A DNA stretch of 64,000 bases from positions 124,001-188,000 of the forward strand of contig NZ_BMIS01000004.1 of the NCBI RefSeq assembly GCF_014642675.1, in the 5' to 3' direction. This DNA is from Nesterenkonia cremea. Lineage in GTDB: Bacteria > Actinomycetota > Actinomycetes > Actinomycetales > Micrococcaceae. The position numbers were made by a program, and so were the translations under genes. The notes beneath the pieces are model-generated. The model had not been told where the DNA came from and ran no database searches. It saw nothing but the letters and a program-made list of their open reading frames with translations. Within the stretch, counting starts at the first letter, position 1; each line of letters opens with the position of its first letter. Positions 1-8,085 of this stretch are shown here, piece by piece.

Positions 1-333
1 GAGCTCTTCGGCGGCCTGGTGGTCGAAGCCGAACAGATGGCGCACAACCTGCGCCTGGACGGTGACCTGGTGCTCAGCGAACGGCTGATGGCCGCGCTGG
101 GCCCGAAGATGCCCGGCGGCAAGGAGCAGCTCAAGGACCTGGTCACCCGCAGTGTGCAGGAGGGCAGAAGCCTGCGCGAACTGGTGACCGAGAGCTTCGC
201 CGAGGCCGGGGCCGCGGAGCCCGAACGGCTGCCCGAGCTCTTCGATCCTGCCGATTACCTGGGACGTGCCCAGGAGTTCATCGATTCCGCTGTACATGAT
301 TTCAAGGAGCAGAATGACCAGCGCACCCGCTGA
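1..333 (+). CDS. pcaB: 3-carboxy-cis,cis-muconate cycloisomerase, C-terminal part (5' end outside window)
   Basis: This is the C-terminal 110 residues of a fumarase/aspartase-superfamily lyase; the frame is open from base 1, so the gene begins to the left of the window. PcaB cycloisomerises 3-carboxymuconate, made by protocatechuate 3,4-dioxygenase, into 4-carboxymuconolactone. The visible segment has the GGLVVEAEQM and NLRLDGDLVLSERLM stretches typical of the end of the PcaB family. It overlaps pcaD by 20 bp and is followed by pcaC, which supports the assignment over adenylosuccinate lyase or other superfamily members. pcaG and pcaH are expected just upstream (inference). Confidence 0.85.
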   Translation, partial: ELFGGLVVEAEQMAHNLRLDGDLVLSERLMAALGPKMPGGKEQLKDLVTRSVQEGRSLRELVTESFAEAGAAEPERLPELFDPADYLGRAQEFIDSAVHDFKEQNDQRTR

Positions 334-1132
334 CCGGCTGAGCCTGGCCGGATCCTGGCTGACCAGCCCCGAGGACGCCCCGGCGGAGAAGCCGCTGCTG
401 ATCGTGGGCCCCTCGCTGGGCACCAGTGTGGAGGCCCTCTGGCGTCCCGCCGTGAGCTTCCTGGAGAAGCGATTCCACGTGGTGGGCTGGGATCTGCCCG
501 GCCACGGCGCGGGCACACCGGAGGCCGAGGCCTTCAGCATCACCGATCTGGCCCAGGGTGTGCGCCGGCTGACCGCAGCAGTGCGGCAGGAGGCTGGGCT
601 GACCGGGCCTGCCTATTACGCAGGTGTCTCCATCGGCGGTGCCGTTGCCCAGCAGCTGGCCGTGGACGCCGAGGCTGAGCCCACCTTCGAGAAGGTCGTG
701 GTGCTGTGCAGCGCGGCCAAGATCGGTGAGCCCGTCGCCTGGCGGGAGCGGGCCGAGTTCGTGGAGCAGGCCGGGACCCCCTCCATGGTGGAGGGTTCGG
801 CCAAGCGCTGGTTCGCCCCCGGATTCATCGAGGCCCAGCCGGCCATCACCGCCGGGCTGCTGCACTCGCTGCAGAACTCCGACCGGCACTCCTACGCCCG
901 CTGCTGCGAGGCATTGGGGGAGTTCGACCTGCGCGAGAAGCTCCGCGGGGCTGCTGTTCCGGTGCTGGCCGTGGCCGGTGCAGAGGATGCCGTCTGTCCG
1001 CCGGAGCAGGCTGAGCTGATCGCCCAGACCGTGCCGCAGGGGCGGCACGCTGTACTGGCCGACGTCGGGCATCTGGCCCCGGCCGAGGCTCCCGAACAGA
1101 CCGCTGAGCTGATCAAGGAGTTCATCGCATGA
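314..1132 (+). CDS. pcaD: 3-oxoadipate enol-lactonase (alpha/beta hydrolase)
   Basis: PcaD hydrolyses 3-oxoadipate enol-lactone to 3-oxoadipate in the protocatechuate branch. The 272-residue protein has an alpha/beta-hydrolase fold: nucleophile elbow GVSIGG with Ser106, the acid in the AEDAVCPPEQ loop and the C-terminal histidine in DVGHLAPAEAPEQ. The ATG at 314 was chosen over an upstream in-frame ATG at 266 because AAGGAG lies a few bases before it and the upstream residues look unlike a protein N-terminus. It overlaps pcaB by 20 bp and shares an ATGA overlap with pcaC, so the three are probably translationally coupled. It is not fused to PcaC, unlike PcaL of some actinobacteria. Confidence 0.9.
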   Translation: MTSAPADRLSLAGSWLTSPEDAPAEKPLLIVGPSLGTSVEALWRPAVSFLEKRFHVVGWDLPGHGAGTPEAEAFSITDLAQGVRRLTAAVRQEAGLTGPAYYAGVSIGGAVAQQLAVDAEAEPTFEKVVVLCSAAKIGEPVAWRERAEFVEQAGTPSMVEGSAKRWFAPGFIEAQPAITAGLLHSLQNSDRHSYARCCEALGEFDLREKLRGAAVPVLAVAGAEDAVCPPEQAELIAQTVPQGRHAVLADVGHLAPAEAPEQTAELIKEFIA

Positions 1133-1527
1133 GCGCTGATGAGATCTACCAGGAGGGCATGCGGGTCCGCCGTGAGGTCCTCTCCGATGCCCACGTGGAC
1201 AACGCGGAGGCGAAGAAGGACGAGTTCACCTCCGAATTCCAGGAGCTGATCACCCGCTACGCCTGGGGCACCATCTGGACCCGCCCCGGACTGGAGCGCA
1301 CCACCCGCTCGGCCATCACGCTGACCGCGATGATCGCCGGCGGCTATTGGCACGAGCTGGAGATGCACATCCGTGCCGCGCTGCGCAACGGCGTGACTCC
1401 GGATGAGATCAAGGAGATCTTCCTGCAGAGCGCGATCTACTGCTCCGTCCCGGCGGCCAATGTGGCCTTCGGCATCGGCCAGCGGGTGCTGGCTGAGGAG
1501 GCGGAGAAGAAGGAGTCCGAGGGCTGA
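1129..1527 (+). CDS. pcaC: 4-carboxymuconolactone decarboxylase
   Basis: PcaC decarboxylates 4-carboxymuconolactone to 3-oxoadipate enol-lactone, the substrate of PcaD. The 132-residue length is normal for the free-standing enzyme of the AhpD/CMD superfamily. The conserved core is visible: RYAWGTIWTRPGL, RSAITLTAMIA, HELEMHIRAALRNG and the helix with EIFLQSAIYCSVPAAN. The ATG lies inside the ATGA overlap with pcaD. The gene ends 6 bp before the convergent TetR gene, leaving no room for a separate terminator. It is the last gene of the pcaBDC block. Confidence 0.93.
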   Translation: MSADEIYQEGMRVRREVLSDAHVDNAEAKKDEFTSEFQELITRYAWGTIWTRPGLERTTRSAITLTAMIAGGYWHELEMHIRAALRNGVTPDEIKEIFLQSAIYCSVPAANVAFGIGQRVLAEEAEKKESEG

Positions 1528-1533
1528 GGCTCC

Positions 1534-2184
1534 TCAGTCCGCTGCGGCCCAGCGGACCACCACATCGCCGATCAGGCTGCGCATCTGATGCTGGCGCTGC
1601 GGCGAGGCGAACTCGCTGTCGAAGAGCACGCTGAAGGTATAGCGGTTGGCCACCTGGAATACGCAGTAGGAACTGATCAGCAGGTGCAGATCCAGGGCGT
1701 TGACCTCCTCGCGGAAGACGCCCTTCTTATGGCCCTGGGCGATGATCCCGTCCAGCACGCCCATCGCCGGGGTGTTCAGATCATGCAGGGACTCCAGTTC
1801 TGAGATGAACCGGCCGCGGTGGATGTTCTCGATGGCCACCAGTCGGATGAAGTCCGAATGCTTCAGGTGGTGGTCATAGGTCAGCACGGCCAGCCGGCGC
1901 AGCGCCTCGGCCGGCTCCAGCTCCTGGACCTGCAGGCTCTGCTCGGCCTCCCGGATGCCCCGGTAGGCCTCCTCCAGCACGGCCAGATAGAGCTGCTCCT
2001 TGCCGCCGAAGTAGTAGTAGATCATCCGCTTGGTGGTGCGGGTGCGGCGGGCGATCTCATCGATCCGCGCCCCCGAATAGCCGGAGTCGGCGAAGACCTC
2101 GGTGGCCACGGCCAGCACATCGGCCCGGGTGCGCTCCGGATCCCTCAGACGGGTGCTCCGGTCAGTGGTGTCAGGCTCGGTCAT
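1534..2184 (-). CDS. TetR family transcriptional regulator
   Basis: A 216-residue TetR repressor. The N-terminal DNA-binding domain (about residues 15-65) has the typical pattern VLAVATEVFADSGYSGARID, then a helix-turn-helix containing TRTTKRMIYYYFGGKEQLY. The C-terminal ligand domain is helical, with LDLHLLISSYCVFQVANRY near the end. It lies between pcaC and the TRAP operon, so an aromatic or hydroaromatic ligand is plausible (inference). The start at 2184 has no Shine-Dalgarno sequence but sits 6 nt after a TAGGGT -10-like box, so the mRNA is probably leaderless. Whether it or the IclR protein at 8195 binds the palindromes at 6060 and 8086 cannot be told from sequence. Confidence 0.88.
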   Translation of the reverse strand: MTEPDTTDRSTRLRDPERTRADVLAVATEVFADSGYSGARIDEIARRTRTTKRMIYYYFGGKEQLYLAVLEEAYRGIREAEQSLQVQELEPAEALRRLAVLTYDHHLKHSDFIRLVAIENIHRGRFISELESLHDLNTPAMGVLDGIIAQGHKKGVFREEVNALDLHLLISSYCVFQVANRYTFSVLFDSEFASPQRQHQMRSLIGDVVVRWAAAD

Positions 2185-2190
2185 AGAAGC

Positions 2191-2196
2191 ACCCTA
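2191..2196 (-). promoter_or_regulatory. -10 element of leaderless tetR promoter
   Basis: TAGGGT on the minus strand, followed by 6 nt (GCTTCT) and then the ATG of the TetR gene. There is no ribosome-binding site, so transcription probably starts at or next to the start codon. No convincing -35 is visible. Confidence 0.5.
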
Positions 2197-2203
2197 CTGA
2201 ATC

Positions 2204-2236
2204 TGGGCCCGGGCAGGGGTGCCCCGGCCGGGCCCA
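2204..2236 (-). terminator. Hairpin between dctP and tetR
   Basis: A perfect 9-bp inverted repeat (TGGGCCCGG and CCGGGCCCA) with an inner GGGG/CCCC pairing, lying just after the TRAP substrate-binding protein gene. It is not followed by a clear T-run, so it may be a weak or Rho-assisted terminator separating the TRAP operon from tetR. Confidence 0.5.
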
Positions 2237-2261
2237 GCACAGCAGTGCGGCGGCTGCGAGG

Positions 2262-3266
2262 TCACTCGGCGGAGCCGCGGATGGCTTCGAAGACCTCGAG
2301 GGACTCTCCGTCCAGGTTCTCCCCCAGATAGGTGTGGGACTGGTCGCGGAAGGTGTCGACGTCGACGTCGTCGATGACCTCGATCTCTCCGGAGGTCTCC
2401 CACCGGTCCAGAGTCTCCTGCTCCTCCTCTGCCACGCAGGTGGTGACCTCCTCCACGGCGTCGGAGACCGCGGTGCTGAGCACCTCCTGCTGCTCGGAGT
2501 CCAGCTCGTCCCAGACCTCGCCGATGATGATCAGGTTGGTGTTCAGCTGGTGGCCGCTCAGGCTCAGGTAGTCCTGGACCTCGGAGATGTTCTCCGACTC
2601 CACGATGTTGATCGGGTTCTCCTGGCCGTCCACTGCGCCCTGCTGCAGGGACAGGTAGATCTCCTCGTAGGCGACCTCGGTGGCATCGGCGCCCAGAGCC
2701 TGAGCGTTCATCAGGTACTGCGGGGACCCGGGGAAGCGGATGCGCAGACCATCGAGGTCCGCGGGCTCCTGGATGGGAGCATCAGCGGTGAAGTGCCGGG
2801 CCCCTGCGGACCAGGCGCCCAGCGTGTGGATCCCGGTCTCGGCCGCAAAGTCCTCGATCACTGGGTCTGAGGCCTCATCGGCCATGAAGTCAGCCAGATG
2901 CTGCTCATCGTCGAAGGCGTAGGCGGCGTCGAAGACGCTGACCGGCTCATAGACCGCGCCCAGGGCGGAGGCGCCTTGGACGTCGATGTCGATGTCGCCG
3001 GAGGAGACCGAGGCGATCCGGTCGGCGTCGCCGCCCAGCTGGCTGGAGCCGTAGGTCTCGATGGCGATGCCGGCGTCGGCCTCATTGACCTGCTCCTCGA
3101 TCAGCTCGATCCCGCAGTCCACCTGCGGCTGACCCGGGTTATAGCTGTGGGCCAGGGTCAGCACAGTGGCATCGGGATCATCTGTGGCGTCCTCGCCGCA
3201 GGCGGTCAGGCCCAGCGCCGGCACCATCGCCAGCGCGGAGATCTTCATTGTGGTTGAGCGGTGCAT
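2262..3266 (-). CDS. TRAP transporter substrate-binding lipoprotein (DctP family)
   Basis: A 334-residue periplasmic-type binding protein anchored as a lipoprotein: the N-terminal signal MKISALAMVPALGLTAC carries a lipobox with Cys23. The mature part has the DctP-family core, including LRIRFPGSPQYLMNAQALGA and the EEIYLSLQQGAVDGQENP stretch that marks the ligand-binding lobe. ATG 3266 was preferred to an in-frame ATG at 3281 because GGAAGGA lies about 6 nt upstream. It is the last gene of the dctQ-dctM-dehydrogenase-dctP operon. The operon's dehydrogenase and the nearby qsuB suggest that quinate, shikimate or dehydroshikimate is the ligand (inference). Confidence 0.9.
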   Translation of the reverse strand: MHRSTTMKISALAMVPALGLTACGEDATDDPDATVLTLAHSYNPGQPQVDCGIELIEEQVNEADAGIAIETYGSSQLGGDADRIASVSSGDIDIDVQGASALGAVYEPVSVFDAAYAFDDEQHLADFMADEASDPVIEDFAAETGIHTLGAWSAGARHFTADAPIQEPADLDGLRIRFPGSPQYLMNAQALGADATEVAYEEIYLSLQQGAVDGQENPINIVESENISEVQDYLSLSGHQLNTNLIIIGEVWDELDSEQQEVLSTAVSDAVEEVTTCVAEEEQETLDRWETSGEIEVIDDVDVDTFRDQSHTYLGENLDGESLEVFEAIRGSAE

Positions 3267-3297
3267 CGTTCTTCCTTCCATCAGGGATGTTGGGCCA

Positions 3298-4194
3298 TCA
3301 GATCTGTGGGGCGTGCTGCTCCTGGCGCTCCGCGGCGATCAGAGCGTTGAGGTCGGCGAGCATCGCGGAGCGGTCCGCCGTGCGCCCGGTGAAGATCTCG
3401 AACGCATCGGCGGCCTGGTGCATGGCCATGCCGGTGCCGGGGGTGGCCAGCGCCCCGGCCTTCCGGGCGGCCTGGAGCAGCACAGTGTCCACCGGGCGGT
3501 AGACCACATCGGCCACCCAGTGGCGGTCGGTGATCAGCTCCGCGCTGAACGGTGCGCCGGGGTGGTGGGCCATGCCGAAGGGTGTGGCATTGACGATGCC
3601 CTCGGCCGCGGCGGTCAGTGCGGGCAGATCCTCAGGATGGGCGCTGGCGGCGGTGAAGCCGTGGCTCTCCTGGACGCTGTGGCAGACTGCGGCCGCACGT
3701 TCGGCGTCGACATCCACCACGGTCAGGCTCTGCACGCCCCGCATCACCAGGGCATGGGCCACCGCTGATCCGGCCCCGCCGGCGCCCACCAGCACCACGC
3801 GGCCGCAGCCGGTGCCGCCCAGGGCATCGTCCAGGCTGGCGCGGAATCCGGTGACATCGGTGTTGTGGCCGATGGCGCGCTCGCCGTCGAAGACCACGGT
3901 GTTCACCGCGCCGATCATCTGGGCCGAGGGTGCCAGCTCATCCAGCAGCGGCAGCACCGTCTGCTTAGCGGGGTAGGTGATGTTCAGCCCGTCGAAGCCG
4001 GTGCGCCGAGCGAAGTCCAGCAGGCGGGCCAGATCGGCCGGGCCGTCCTGCTCGGCGTGGAACTCGATCCGCCGGTAGATCGAACGCAGCCCATGGCGCT
4101 GGCCCTCCAGCTCATGCAGGGGAGGGGTCAGCGAGGGGCCGATGCCCTGACCGATCAGAGCGGCGAGCACGGACGGAGCGGTCTGTGGGGGCAT
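3298..4194 (-). CDS. qsuD: Quinate/shikimate dehydrogenase (AroE superfamily, QsuD-like)
   Basis: A 298-residue NAD(P)-dependent dehydrogenase. The N-terminal LIGQGIGPSLTPPLHELEG segment closely resembles the Corynebacterium glutamicum quinate/shikimate dehydrogenase rather than a biosynthetic AroE: a Thr replaces the second Ser of the usual SxS motif. Catalytic Lys is in NITYPAKQ, Asp in GHNTDVTGF, and the Rossmann loop is VGAGGAGSAVAHAL. It oxidises quinate to dehydroquinate and/or shikimate to dehydroshikimate. Its ATG overlaps the stop codon of the TRAP large permease, linking transport to the first oxidation. Preference between quinate and shikimate, and NAD versus NADP, cannot be fixed from sequence. 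Confidence 0.87.
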   Translation of the reverse strand: MPPQTAPSVLAALIGQGIGPSLTPPLHELEGQRHGLRSIYRRIEFHAEQDGPADLARLLDFARRTGFDGLNITYPAKQTVLPLLDELAPSAQMIGAVNTVVFDGERAIGHNTDVTGFRASLDDALGGTGCGRVVLVGAGGAGSAVAHALVMRGVQSLTVVDVDAERAAAVCHSVQESHGFTAASAHPEDLPALTAAAEGIVNATPFGMAHHPGAPFSAELITDRHWVADVVYRPVDTVLLQAARKAGALATPGTGMAMHQAADAFEIFTGRTADRSAMLADLNALIAAERQEQHAPQI

Positions 4195-5468
4195 CAGAGT
4201 CCCAGCACCTCCGGGAGGAAGAGAATCGTGTCGGGGAAGAAGATGGTCAGCAGCAGAACGACCACCGCTGGCATCGCGAAGGGCAGCGCACCCTTGAAGA
4301 CCTCGCCCACACGGGTCTCCGAGACTGCGGCGGTCACGAACAGGGCCGTGCCCACCGGCGGGGTCAGCAGACCCAGCATGAGGGAGAAGATCAGCACGAC
4401 GCCGAGAGTGATCGGGTCGATCTCATACTGCAGCCCGATGGGCAGCAGGATCGGTACCACCAGCACCAGGATGGCGGTGGCGTCGATGACGGTGCCCAGC
4501 ACCAGCATCAGCAGGGAGACCAGCAGCATGAAGACCACGGGACTCTCGGTGATGCTGACGAAGACTTCGGTCAGCAGCTGCGGCAGCCGTTCCATGGCTA
4601 GGATATGGCCCAGCAGCGCGGCTGCGGCGACGATCAGCATGATCCCGCCTGTGGTCACCACAGTCTCGCGGATGGCTGTGAGCAGGCCCTTGAGGCTCAG
4701 CGAACGGAGGACCAGCGCGATCAGCAGCACATAGATCACCGCGACGGCGGCGGCCTCGGTGGGAGTGAAGAAACCGCCGAGGATCCCACCCAGGATGATC
4801 ACCGGGGTCAGGGCGGGCAGGAGCACGCCGCGGACGGAGGCGAAGAACTCCTGCTTGTCGAAACGCCCGGCGGTGAGGTTCGGCTGGCGCCGGACCATCA
4901 GCCAGACCACGGCGCACAGGCCCAGGGCCATCAGCAGCGCCGGGACCACGGAGGCCGCGAAGAGCGCGCCGGTGGAGGCCGCGGCCAGCCCTGCGTAGAT
5001 CACCGCGGGGATGCTGGGCGGCATCACCGGGGCGATCAGCGAGGAGGAGGCTGACAGGCCGGTGGCGAAGCGGCGGCTGTAGCCGTTGCGCAGCATGGCG
5101 GGGATCTGGACCTTTCCCAGTGCGGCGGCGTCGGCCACAGCGGAGCCGCTCATCCAGGAGAAGCCCACGCTGCCGCCCACGGTCACATAGCCGAGGTTGC
5201 CGCGGACTCGGGCCAGTGCGGCCAAGGCGAAGCGGAACAGCCGGTCGGCCAGTCCCGCGTGATTGGCCAGGGCGCCCAGAAAGACGAACAGCGGGACGGC
5301 CAGCAGCGGGAAGCTCTGCGCGGCGTTGGTGACCTGGCGCAGGCTCATGCCGGAGGACTGTCCGTCCAGGAGCATGTAGGCCAGGGAGGGCCCCAGGAAG
5401 GCGAAGGCCACCGGGACGCGCAGGATCAGCAGGATGGCGATGGCCAGTCCGAGCAGCAGCAGGCTCAT
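4194..5468 (-). CDS. TRAP transporter large permease (DctM family)
   Basis: A 424-residue integral membrane protein with about a dozen hydrophobic segments, the usual size for DctM. Family features include the N-terminal RVPVAFAFLGPSLAYML region, the loop KVQIPAMLRNGYSRRFATGLSASSSLIAPVMPPSI, and the second half with FFTPTEAAAVAVIYVL. DctM is the ion-coupled translocating subunit that works with DctQ and the binding protein. It overlaps dctQ by 4 bp (ATGA) and the dehydrogenase gene by 1 bp, so all are likely coupled in one transcript. Confidence 0.95.
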   Translation of the reverse strand: MSLLLLGLAIAILLILRVPVAFAFLGPSLAYMLLDGQSSGMSLRQVTNAAQSFPLLAVPLFVFLGALANHAGLADRLFRFALAALARVRGNLGYVTVGGSVGFSWMSGSAVADAAALGKVQIPAMLRNGYSRRFATGLSASSSLIAPVMPPSIPAVIYAGLAAASTGALFAASVVPALLMALGLCAVVWLMVRRQPNLTAGRFDKQEFFASVRGVLLPALTPVIILGGILGGFFTPTEAAAVAVIYVLLIALVLRSLSLKGLLTAIRETVVTTGGIMLIVAAAALLGHILAMERLPQLLTEVFVSITESPVVFMLLVSLLMLVLGTVIDATAILVLVVPILLPIGLQYEIDPITLGVVLIFSLMLGLLTPPVGTALFVTAAVSETRVGEVFKGALPFAMPAVVVLLLTIFFPDTILFLPEVLGL

Positions 5469-6010
5469 GCGTTCCGCTCCTTCGAATCGGTGGCGGGGGA
5501 GTGTTCTCCCGCGGACAGCAGGGGTCCACAGCGAGCGACGACGTAGGCCGCCAGCAGCGAGCGGATGATCGTGCTGATCATGCCGGCCAGCACGGGGATG
5601 TAGACCACGGACATGGGAAGGCCCAGCACAGGGGAGCTGATCTGGCCTTCGGTGCTGACCAGGCTCCAGGCTTCGCAGCTCAGTCCCACGGCCACCACTG
5701 CGACGATCAGCAGAGAGAACACCTGCACAGTGCGCACCAGGCGCGGTGCGGGGAGGGTGTCGACGACCTCCAGAGTGATGTGGCCGCGCAGGGTGACCAG
5801 GATTCCGGCCACGGAGAAGGTCAGCCAGGCCATGGCGAAGCGCGAGAGCTCGCCGGTCCAGGCCGCGCCCTCGCCGGGCATATAACGCTGGGCCGCCTGC
5901 ATGAAGACCAGCACCAGGATCATCAGAAGCATCAGCGCGCCGAAGGCCAGCTCGAGGCGCGTCATCGCGCTGAGCAGCCGGCGGGCTGCGGGGTGTTGGG
6001 GTTCGATCAC
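5465..6010 (-). CDS. TRAP transporter small permease (DctQ family)
   Basis: A small permease of about 181 residues with four predicted transmembrane segments; the first is FGALMLLMILVLVFMQAAQRY, followed by the family-typical GAAWTGELSRFAMAWLTF and LRGHITLEVVDTLP. It scaffolds DctM and the binding protein. The GTG at 6010 was chosen because GAGG lies 6 nt upstream. An in-frame GTG at 6046 would add 12 residues but lacks a ribosome site and lies only a few bases from the predicted transcription start. First gene of the TRAP/dehydrogenase operon, downstream of the promoter and palindrome at 6060-6089. Confidence 0.87.
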   Translation of the reverse strand: MIEPQHPAARRLLSAMTRLELAFGALMLLMILVLVFMQAAQRYMPGEGAAWTGELSRFAMAWLTFSVAGILVTLRGHITLEVVDTLPAPRLVRTVQVFSLLIVAVVAVGLSCEAWSLVSTEGQISSPVLGLPMSVVYIPVLAGMISTIIRSLLAAYVVARCGPLLSAGEHSPATDSKERNA

Positions 6011-6059
6011 GGTAGTCCTCAGGTCGCGAAAGGTGGTCTGTGCCACATGGATGAGAGAT

Positions 6060-6089
6060 AACGTACCGGTTCGTACATTAGTGTGTCAA
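6060..6089 (-). promoter_or_regulatory. Promoter and palindromic operator of the TRAP/qsuD operon
   Basis: On the minus strand a perfect -35 TTGACA (6084-6089) is followed by an 18-bp spacer and a -10 TACGTT (6060-6065). An imperfect palindrome of form AAYGTAC-N6-GTACRTT fills 6060-6079, covering the -10 and most of the spacer, the position expected for a repressor site. A close relative of the palindrome lies at 8086-8105 upstream of qsuB. Confidence 0.7.
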
Positions 6090-6207
6090 AGCTCACGTAT
6101 GGGTGATCGAGGTGGGTGCTCCGGCAGGCCCGCGAGCTGGCGCAGGGGCCGGTGTGAGGCGGTGTGGCCGGGGCATGGGGCGGCGAGTGGTTGAGCTCGG
6201 CATCCCG

Positions 6208-6278
6208 GTTGTGTGGGCACTTTGAGACGTTCTCAGCCGGCGTCGGGCGCTCAGAGCATCTGAAAGTGCCCACACAAC
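6208..6278. repeat. 71-bp inverted repeat with perfect 16-bp arms
   Basis: GTTGTGTGGGCACTTT at 6208-6223 is the exact reverse complement of 6263-6278; the inner bases also pair partly (GAGACGTTCTCAG against CTCAGAGCATCTG, imperfect). It lies 7 bp after the qsuB stop codon, in the gap before the TRAP operon. It could terminate qsuB transcription, although no T-run follows, or be a dispersed palindromic repeat. I saw no second copy in the window. Confidence 0.75.
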
Positions 6279-6285
6279 TCGGGGG

Positions 6286-8079
6286 TCAGCTGCGCTGGGC
6301 GGCGAGGCGGACGGGGGCGTTCGGGGCGCCGTAGCCGTCGTAGTCGCCGATCCGCTCCACCATCTCCAGGAACACGTCGCCCAAAGTGGGCGTGTAGAAG
6401 TGGATGAACTCGCCAGAGTCGCTGCGGTCATAGAGCAGGTCCAGCTCCTGAAGCTCCGTCAGGAAGTTCTCCTGCAGCCCGAACTTCGCACGAAGATCGG
6501 CGTAGTAGTTGTCCGGCACCTTCAGGAACTGGAGACCCCGACGCCGAGCGGCCCGGGCGAGCTCCACGATCCCGGTGCAGCCCACGGCCACATGGCGCGC
6601 CGGCATCGGCGCGGTCGGGGGAGCGAGGTTCAGCGGGAGTCTCACCGCTCCGTCGGTGCTGCGCATCACCTGGCTGCGCACCAGACCCTGCGGGCCCGGC
6701 ACGTCCTGGGCGTCCTGCGAGGAGAGGCCCAGCACGCTGTGGAAGAACAGCACCGCCTCCTCGAACTCATGCCAGCGGTAGGAGAGGTTGATGTGGTCCA
6801 CACAGGCCGCGCGGGACCCGGAGCGCCCCGAGCCGTCGAAACTTTCGGCGTCGCCGCCCTCGAACTCGCGGATCCAGGTGCCCTCCGGGGGCTGGTCGTT
6901 CCAATAGACCACCGTCCCGTCCGGTGCCGCCACCGGATGCAGCACATGCTCCCCGGCGTAGGTGCGGCGGAACACTGCCGGGGCCCCCAACGCGGCGCCG
7001 CGGCGGGCCGCCTGTTCGGCGCTGTCCACGCGAACCCCCACAGCGGAGAGCCGTGGGCTGTCCTCGCGGCTCTGCTCGTTGAGGATGATCCGGGACTCGC
7101 CCAGGGACCACAGCCGCACGGGCTTGCTGCGGTGCTTGCCGCCGAAGGTGAAGCCCAGCTGAGCGAGCATCTCGTCCACATCGTCCAGAGAGTTCCCGCT
7201 GATCTCCACGAAGTCCACATCCTGCAGCGGCTGCGGATCTTCCAGGCGGTCGGTCTCCCAGCTGTTGGCCGCAGCGGTGCGGTCGGCCAGCCAGGTCAGC
7301 GAGCGGCGGGCGTGGGCGGCGGTGCTGACCACATCAGTCTGGCGGAAGGTGTCGTTGAAGACCTCCAGGGACAGCGGGCCGCGGTATCCGGCGCGCAGCA
7401 CGTGGGTCAGGAAGGCCGTCAGGTCGAAGGAGCCCTCGCCAGGGAAGAGGCGGTGGTGGCGGCTCCAGGAGAGGACGTCCATATCCAGCTGCGGGGCATC
7501 GGCCAGCTGTAGGAAGTAGATCTTCTCCCCGGGGATCTGCTCGATGGCGGAGGGGTCGTGTCCGCGGGCCAGGATGTGGAAGCTGTCCAGGCAGGTGCCC
7601 AGATTGGGGCGGTCGGCCATCTCCACCAGCTTCCAGGCATGCCGGTAGTCGTTGACGAACCGGCCCCAGGCCAAGGCCTCATAGGCGATCCGGATGTCGT
7701 AGCCGGCGGCCAGGTCGGCCAGTCTGCCCAGCTGCTCGGCCACGCGGGCGTCATCGTCCACGGTGGCGGTGCCGGCGTTGCTGCAGACCAGCACGGTGTC
7801 CGCGCCCAGGCGCCGCATCAGCTGGAACTTCTCCTCGGCCCGTCGCAGGTTGTCCTGCAGCGGCTCCTCCTCCACACCTTCGAAGTCGCGGAAGGGCTGG
7901 AAGAGGTCGATGCTCAGACCCAGGCGCTCGCAGAGGGTACGGATCTCCTCCGGAGACTCATAGGAGACGAGCAGGTCGGTGTCCATGATCTCCACGCCGT
8001 CGAAGCCTGCCTCGGCGCAGGCATGCAGTTTGGCGGTGAGGCTTCCGGAGAGGCAGACAGTGGCGATGGAGGTACGCAT
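6286..8079 (-). CDS. qsuB: 3-dehydroshikimate dehydratase (QsuB type, two-domain)
   Basis: A 597-residue two-domain protein. Residues 1 to about 270 form a xylose-isomerase-like TIM barrel with the metal ligands expected of bacterial dehydroshikimate dehydratase: Glu in IAYEALAWG, Asp in GTCLDSFH, Gln in YFLQLADA and Glu in PLSLEVFND. The remaining part is a vicinal-oxygen-chelate domain resembling 4-hydroxyphenylpyruvate dioxygenase, with VDHINLSYRWHEFEEAVLFFHSVLGL and a C-terminal HFYTPTLGDVFLEMVER. The enzyme converts dehydroshikimate to protocatechuate, joining the QsuD reaction to the pca pathway. It is divergent from the IclR gene. Its ATG lies 6 nt after TACATT, inside a palindromic operator, so it is probably leaderless and repressible. 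Confidence 0.9.
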   Translation of the reverse strand: MRTSIATVCLSGSLTAKLHACAEAGFDGVEIMDTDLLVSYESPEEIRTLCERLGLSIDLFQPFRDFEGVEEEPLQDNLRRAEEKFQLMRRLGADTVLVCSNAGTATVDDDARVAEQLGRLADLAAGYDIRIAYEALAWGRFVNDYRHAWKLVEMADRPNLGTCLDSFHILARGHDPSAIEQIPGEKIYFLQLADAPQLDMDVLSWSRHHRLFPGEGSFDLTAFLTHVLRAGYRGPLSLEVFNDTFRQTDVVSTAAHARRSLTWLADRTAAANSWETDRLEDPQPLQDVDFVEISGNSLDDVDEMLAQLGFTFGGKHRSKPVRLWSLGESRIILNEQSREDSPRLSAVGVRVDSAEQAARRGAALGAPAVFRRTYAGEHVLHPVAAPDGTVVYWNDQPPEGTWIREFEGGDAESFDGSGRSGSRAACVDHINLSYRWHEFEEAVLFFHSVLGLSSQDAQDVPGPQGLVRSQVMRSTDGAVRLPLNLAPPTAPMPARHVAVGCTGIVELARAARRRGLQFLKVPDNYYADLRAKFGLQENFLTELQELDLLYDRSDSGEFIHFYTPTLGDVFLEMVERIGDYDGYGAPNAPVRLAAQRS

Positions 8080-8085
8080 GCGTGC

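Noticed and set aside
302..1072. Long minus-strand open frame over pcaD
   Set aside because: Antisense shadow of a high-GC gene; the translation is Gly/Leu/His/Gln-rich without any family motif, while the plus strand encodes a complete PcaD.
5901..6194. Plus-strand frame across the dctQ start and its promoter
   Set aside because: Low-complexity Arg/Ser translation crossing the clear promoter and operator on the other strand.
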